From Lingula anatina (lineage: Eukaryota; Brachiopoda; Lingulata; Lingulida; Lingulidae): DNA of 64,000 nucleotides. The translations under genes and the position numbers were made by a program. Position 1 is the first letter of the stretch; each line of letters starts with the position of its first letter. Shown here piece after piece: positions 62,958 to 64,000 of the stretch. Under the pieces are notes generated by a model. It was not told where the DNA came from. It saw only the letters and a program-made list of their open reading frames with translations, and searched no databases. The stretch lies in NCBI RefSeq assembly GCF_001039355.2, contig NW_019774158.1, positions 177,546 through 241,545 of the forward strand, written 5' to 3'.

Positions 62958-62989
<32 letters not shown>

Positions 62990-63716
62990 CCTACCAAACC
63001 AAGGTGGTATATAACGAGAGCATGTATCCACAGGTCTGAAGGATTTGTACAGAGGACAAAGACCCTCGTAATCCTCGGCCTCCTGGCAGCACCATCGCTT
63101 AGGCTGAGTATCTTGTAAGTTACGAGTCATCCCAAAGTAGTAGTAAGACCAAAACCAGCTGTCGTCAGAGTAATACAGGATCAGGGTATTGGCACTGGGC
63201 CCGGTGGTGATTAGGGACCCCAGATTGCTGTCGTAACAACACTCCTAAAATTCACAAAGGTTACCAGTATTCGTTCATGAAATTACCATTTGCGCCGTCA
63301 CTGGGCCCTTCTTAAAAACATCAAGCGGTAAACATTAGTGGTCCATAATCAACGACACATGTCTTAAATGGTCGTACATGCCATAGGCGGTTATTACTTG
63401 CCATGAAAAGTGGCAATTATATCTGTTTACACAAAGTCTACACGACTCACCCTCCCTGACCCGAAGTACCAACTTCCTCCGGTGGGATACGCGCAGTACG
63501 ACGTCCAGTCCATGTACCAATTCCAATCCCACACAACCTGGCTGACCGAACAGGGACATGGACGAGTTAAAATATTGGCGTAGTAATAGAAATAGGAGGT
63601 CCATTGATACCAGTAGTTGTTCCTCTGGGCGTCAACCCACTGCAGGCATTTCTCGTCGTAGTTGACGGAATCGTCATCCGTGGTGTCCAGACGGGCGACC
63701 CACTTGCCAACAATAC
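34156..63716 (-). CDS. giant MUC4-like transmembrane mucin (whole gene, 5' part outside window)
   Basis: Fifty-four exons with agreeing phases encode about 4500 residues on the minus strand. The first visible exon (63451-63716) begins in phase 1 after a CAG acceptor, so the N-terminus lies beyond the right edge. Order: AMOP, VWD, helical linker, Ig-like, EGFs, mucin arrays, EGF, NIDO, AMOP, VWD, linker, Ig-like, EGFs, SEA, EGF, SEA, EGF, membrane span, tail. NIDO-AMOP-VWD-EGF-TM is the MUC4 signature; here the block appears twice (NIDO of the first copy presumably lies outside), and SEA domains are added. A cell-surface, heavily O-glycosylated barrier or adhesion protein is inferred. I treat it as one gene because EGF and mucin sequence share one exon (52073-55377) and phases join across every boundary except an assembly gap at 50651. 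No symbol is assigned as orthology is unresolved. Confidence 0.85.
35400..36086 (-). CDS. mucin-like exons: last EGF and membrane span
   Basis: Exons 36011-36086 and 35400-35594. [20 protein letters not shown] and [11 protein letters not shown] make one EGF split by an intron (phase 2). Then [20 protein letters not shown] and VIVY form a single membrane span followed by a stop-transfer [13 protein letters not shown], giving type I topology with the N-terminus outside. Confidence 0.9.
36261..37162 (-). CDS. mucin-like exons: SEA domain 2 with degenerate cleavage motif
   Basis: Exons 37083-37162 (80 nt), 36699-36757 (59 nt) and 36261-36436 (176 nt), matching SEA 1 in lengths and phases for the first two. 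[37 protein letters not shown] and [15 protein letters not shown] departs from GSVVV at the key hydrophobic positions, so efficient self-cleavage is doubtful. Confidence 0.85.
37442..37582 (-). CDS. mucin-like exon: EGF between the SEA domains
   Basis: A 141-nt class 1-1 exon, [18 protein letters not shown] to [16 protein letters not shown], a calcium-binding EGF. Confidence 0.88.
37794..38528 (-). CDS. mucin-like exons: SEA domain 1 with intact cleavage motif
   Basis: Exons 38449-38528 (80 nt), 38188-38246 (59 nt) and 37794-37987 (194 nt). [37 protein letters not shown] and [13 protein letters not shown] form a SEA domain. GSVVV is the canonical autoproteolysis site (between Gly and Ser), as in MUC1, so the extracellular part is predicted to stay attached as a cleaved heterodimer. 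Confidence 0.88.
38101..38153. repeat. compound (GT)n(GA)n microsatellite
   Basis: GT units followed by about 14 GA units, in the intron between SEA exons 38188-38246 and 37794-37987, 35 bp from a splice donor. Confidence 0.9.
38706..38856. repeat. 75-bp tandem duplication containing (AAT)n
   Basis: TGCCATAGAAACATAATAAA begins at 38706 and 38781; each copy carries (CAA)n then (TAA)n and ends in TGTCTTAAAA. It lies in the intron before the first SEA exon. Confidence 0.9.
38947..43671 (-). CDS. mucin-like exons: EGF array, second block
   Basis: Exons 43513-43671, 43154-43285, 42668-42796, 42340-42462, 42088-42213, 41443-41700, 40970-41089, 40412-40540, 40017-40151, 39701-39835 and 38947-39321, all phase 1-1. 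Nearly all are single EGF exons, many calcium-binding. 41443-41700 repeats the laminin-like [19 protein letters not shown] plus EGF layout of the first block. The last exon carries three fused calcium-binding EGFs (DINEC, NVDEC, DIDEC). Confidence 0.88.
41091..41132. repeat. (TAA)n microsatellite forming a splice acceptor tract
   Basis: On the minus strand this is (ATT)n leading directly into ATAG|AT, the acceptor of EGF exon 40970-41089. The repeat replaces a normal polypyrimidine tract. Confidence 0.9.
43963..44665 (-). CDS. mucin-like exons: Ig-like domain and cysteine-rich module, second block
   Basis: Exons 44443-44665 (phase 1 to 2) and 43963-44132 (2 to 1), counterparts of 60012-60222 and 59667-59830. 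[48 protein letters not shown] and CECDTGYTG are recognisable. Confidence 0.75.
44988..47011 (-). CDS. mucin-like exons: VWD domain and helical linker, second block
   Basis: Exons 46899-47011, 46595-46718, 45993-46121, 45498-45695 and 44988-45245. [20 protein letters not shown] opens the [23 protein letters not shown] is the calcium-loop-like end; NYFGETW with the split W leads to [14 protein letters not shown]. The linker exon is 258 nt, exactly the length of its counterpart at 60508-60765. One extra phase-0 intron splits the first VWD exon relative to the first block. Confidence 0.85.
46218..46328. mobile_element. small AACGTT-type palindromic element, copy 1
   Basis: Ends CCAGGCAAACACAGAACG and (reverse complement) CCAGCAAACACAGAACTTT form terminal inverted repeats around about 75 bp rich in ATAACGTT and ATATGGTTACG. 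It lies in an intron of the mucin-like gene and shares its family with 57844-57950. Confidence 0.7.
47226..48254 (-). CDS. mucin-like exons: AMOP domain, second block
   Basis: Exons 48036-48254, 47726-47793 and 47226-47445. [72 protein letters not shown] and [20 protein letters not shown] follow the AMOP pattern. Compared with the first block there is one extra intron (phase 1, after RTDPG). Confidence 0.85.
48618..49916 (-). CDS. mucin-like exons: NIDO domain
   Basis: Exons 49780-49916, 49136-49471 and 48618-48825 (phases 1-0, 0-0, 0-1). [53 protein letters not shown], then [20 protein letters not shown] and [19 protein letters not shown] match the extracellular NIDO domain of nidogen and MUC4. 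Confidence 0.88.
50152..51677 (-). CDS. mucin-like exon: mucin region 2 and EGF, interrupted by a gap
   Basis: The exon starts [16 protein letters not shown] (acceptor TTTCAG at 51678-51679), runs through the 81-bp array and ends with [29 protein letters not shown] and [12 protein letters not shown], an EGF domain (donor GGTG|GTGAGT, phase 1). The single N at 50651 shifts the frame: about 12 bases expected from neighbouring units are replaced by one N. I read this as a collapsed assembly gap, not a pseudogene mutation, because both sides stay open and the 3' part splices in frame. Confidence 0.8.
50427..51560 (-). repeat. 81-bp mucin tandem repeat array, about 14 units
   Basis: The unit encodes 27 residues of the type [20 protein letters not shown] then TSSVAVS; the phrase TCAGTGGACGAAGCAG recurs with an 81-bp period (for example 50499 and 50580). 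I count 14 QDT/QGT/EDT markers. Units are far more alike than in the 96-bp array, implying recent homogenisation. Stop-free reading in other frames creates long false ORFs on both strands. Confidence 0.9.
50651..50651. other. single-N assembly gap in the mucin array
   Basis: GATGAGGCnAGTGGACGAGG replaces the expected GATGAGGCTGCCACAGAATC before AGTGGACGAGG. The missing length is 12 bp, or 12 plus any multiple of 81 bp. Confidence 0.85.
52073..53945 (-). repeat. 96-bp mucin tandem repeat array, about 20 units
   Basis: The unit encodes 32 residues of the type [20 protein letters not shown] followed by [13 protein letters not shown] count 20 TDQ/TGQ-type markers. Units are diverged, and one near 53250 is shortened ([12 protein letters not shown]). 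The array is in frame throughout. Confidence 0.85.
52073..55377 (-). CDS. mucin-like giant exon: EGFs plus Ser/Thr mucin region 1
   Basis: A 3305-nt exon (acceptor TTTTCAG, donor GATCAG|GTAACA, phase 1 to 0). It opens with EGF domains ([29 protein letters not shown]), then after SLCGVQV changes to about 960 residues of Ser/Thr/Val-rich sequence with almost no Cys, suited to dense O-glycosylation. The last two thirds is a 96-bp repeat array (separate entry). The open frame beyond 52073 to 51917 is treated as intronic because the next exon joins in phase 0 from this donor. Confidence 0.8.
55377..59363 (-). CDS. mucin-like exons: EGF array, first block
   Basis: Exons 59196-59363, 58842-58967, 58508-58633, 57972-58103, 57503-57625, 56896-57171, 56381-56568 and 55795-55921; the array continues into the giant exon that starts at 55377. 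Most are class 1-1 exons each carrying one EGF, many calcium-binding type (D-I/V-D/N-E-C). 56896-57171 has a laminin-like [19 protein letters not shown] module plus one EGF. The junctions at 56381/55921 and 55795/55377 cut inside EGF domains (phases 0 and 1), unlike the rest. Confidence 0.85.
57844..57950. mobile_element. small AACGTT-type palindromic element, copy 2
   Basis: Starts CCAGCAAGCACAGAACGTT and ends GGTTTGCTGG, with internal AACGTTATGGTAACG repeats on both strands. Same family as 46218-46328; it lies in an intron between two EGF exons. Confidence 0.7.
59667..60222 (-). CDS. mucin-like exons: Ig-like domain and cysteine-rich module, first block
   Basis: Exons 60012-60222 (phase 1 to 2) and 59667-59830 (2 to 1). 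[20 protein letters not shown] and [15 protein letters not shown] followed by FVANDGRGG resemble the cadherin-like/Ig-fold repeats ending in xDGx[17 protein letters not shown] and CNCSTGWSG then form an EGF-like module. Confidence 0.75.
59934..59957. repeat. poly(A) run in intron
   Basis: An A homopolymer of more than 20 bases upstream (minus strand) of the exon at 59667-59830. No retroelement body is seen next to it. Confidence 0.8.
60508..62492 (-). CDS. mucin-like exons: VWD domain and helical linker, first block
   Basis: Exons 62241-62492, 61751-61906, 61038-61238 and 60508-60765, all phase 1-1. [20 protein letters not shown] starts a von Willebrand D domain; [21 protein letters not shown] is its calcium-loop-like end, and NFGQLW with W split over the intron continues into [14 protein letters not shown]. 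The last exon ends with a charged segment ([17 protein letters not shown]) also found in MUC4-type proteins. Confidence 0.85.
61361..61430 (-). repeat. 35-bp tandem duplication in intron
   Basis: CTTTGGATCAATGGCCGTAT starts at 61361 and again at 61396, and both copies continue to AAATCGC. It lies in the intron between two VWD exons. Confidence 0.9.
62956..62988. repeat. (TAA)n microsatellite next to an AMOP exon donor
   Basis: On the minus strand the donor G|GTAGGT runs straight into (TTA)n, within 10 bp of the exon end at 62995. Confidence 0.9.
62995..63716 (-). CDS. mucin-like exons: AMOP domain, first block
   Basis: Exons 63451-63716 and 62995-63244. Residues include [23 protein letters not shown], then [31 protein letters not shown] and [14 protein letters not shown], the cysteine pattern of AMOP domains in MUC4 and related adhesion proteins. 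The phase is 1 at entry, 0 between and 1 at exit. The donor of the second exon runs into an (ATT)n repeat. Confidence 0.85.
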
Positions 63717-64000
63717 CTGGAAAATGTACAAATGTAAAATGTATTATACCTCTTGAAAGATCTGCCCACATTAGCAATTGCAAATAAGCTCTGATATGTG
63801 ATTCGGATACCAAGCTAAGCGTGCTTTTAAGTTCAAAAAGCATAAACAACTGAATAGATACATTTGGCGATAGATTAAAAAAAGTCGCTAAAAAAAAAAG
63901 AAAGAAAAAAAGAAAAAGAAAGAAAAGAAAAGAAAAAAAAAGAAAAAAAAAGAAATTACATAAAAAGCAGATGTACAAAGGCGTTCGTAGTTCGAACAGT
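63717..64000 (-). other. intron of the mucin-like gene up to the window edge
   Basis: Purine-rich on the plus strand (63885-63955 A/G tract), so pyrimidine-rich on the coding strand. No further exon was recognised before the window ends; the open frame extending across it is not supported because a CAG acceptor sits at 63717-63718. Confidence 0.6.

Noticed and set aside
34156..63716. Two separate tandem mucin genes rather than one
   Set aside because: No start, signal peptide or poly(A) signal is evident between the blocks, EGF and mucin coding lie in one exon, and intron phases join. It is not fully excluded because the array gap at 50651 prevents a continuous translation.
1..64000. tRNA, rRNA or retroviral genes
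   Set aside because: No cloverleaf-like, ribosomal or reverse-transcriptase/gag signals were recognised by eye on either strand; small snoRNA-type genes in introns cannot be excluded without a covariance search.

Overview
This is a metazoan genomic window (AT-rich, intron-dense, GT-AG introns, many microsatellites and small DNA transposons). The gene content (a BAZ2-type chromatin remodeller subunit, a giant MUC4-like transmembrane mucin built from NIDO/AMOP/VWD/EGF/SEA modules, and an intronless NXPE-type gene) fits an invertebrate animal. I favour a non-vertebrate deuterostome such as a lancelet because I recall NXPE-like genes being numerous there, but this is a weak inference and another marine invertebrate is possible.

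Layout: (1) 1-5.1 kb holds a single-exon NXPE-like type II membrane protein on the minus strand (2460-4229), a decayed partial copy of it (about 1657-1855) and two diverged direct repeats that bracket both (1124-1291 and 4797-4957). (2) About 5.16-33.6 kb is a plus-strand BAZ2A/BAZ2B homologue. I could place 33 coding exons (6258-31485) whose phases all agree and which sum to 2137 codons plus stop. Domain order is: Ser/Thr-rich N-terminus with AT-hook-like motifs, Gln-rich coiled coil, MBD/TAM, long basic coiled coil, DDT, WHIM1, WHIM2, WHIM3/WSD, two PHD fingers and a bromodomain. Two additional 42-bp exons look like optional cassettes inside the coiled coil. (3) About 33.7-63.7 kb is a minus-strand transmembrane mucin whose 5' part lies beyond the right edge. 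I could place 54 phase-consistent exons, encoding about 4500 residues. The order (N to C) is AMOP-VWD-linker-Ig-like-EGFs, two mucin repeat arrays, EGF, then NIDO-AMOP-VWD-linker-Ig-like-EGFs, SEA-EGF-SEA-EGF, one membrane span and a short cytoplasmic tail. The two AMOP-to-EGF blocks match exon by exon, so this is an internal multi-exon duplication.

The BAZ2 and mucin genes converge tail to tail, with candidate poly(A) signals only about 200 bp apart. Transposon material sits in introns: a 604-bp element with perfect 77-bp terminal inverted repeats, an 8-bp target duplication and a fragment of a RecQ-type helicase; a TTAA-flanked MITE; and two copies of a small AACGTT-rich palindromic element. 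Two single-N assembly gaps occur (34095 and 50651); the second breaks the reading frame of the mucin repeat array and is most likely an assembly artefact rather than a mutation.
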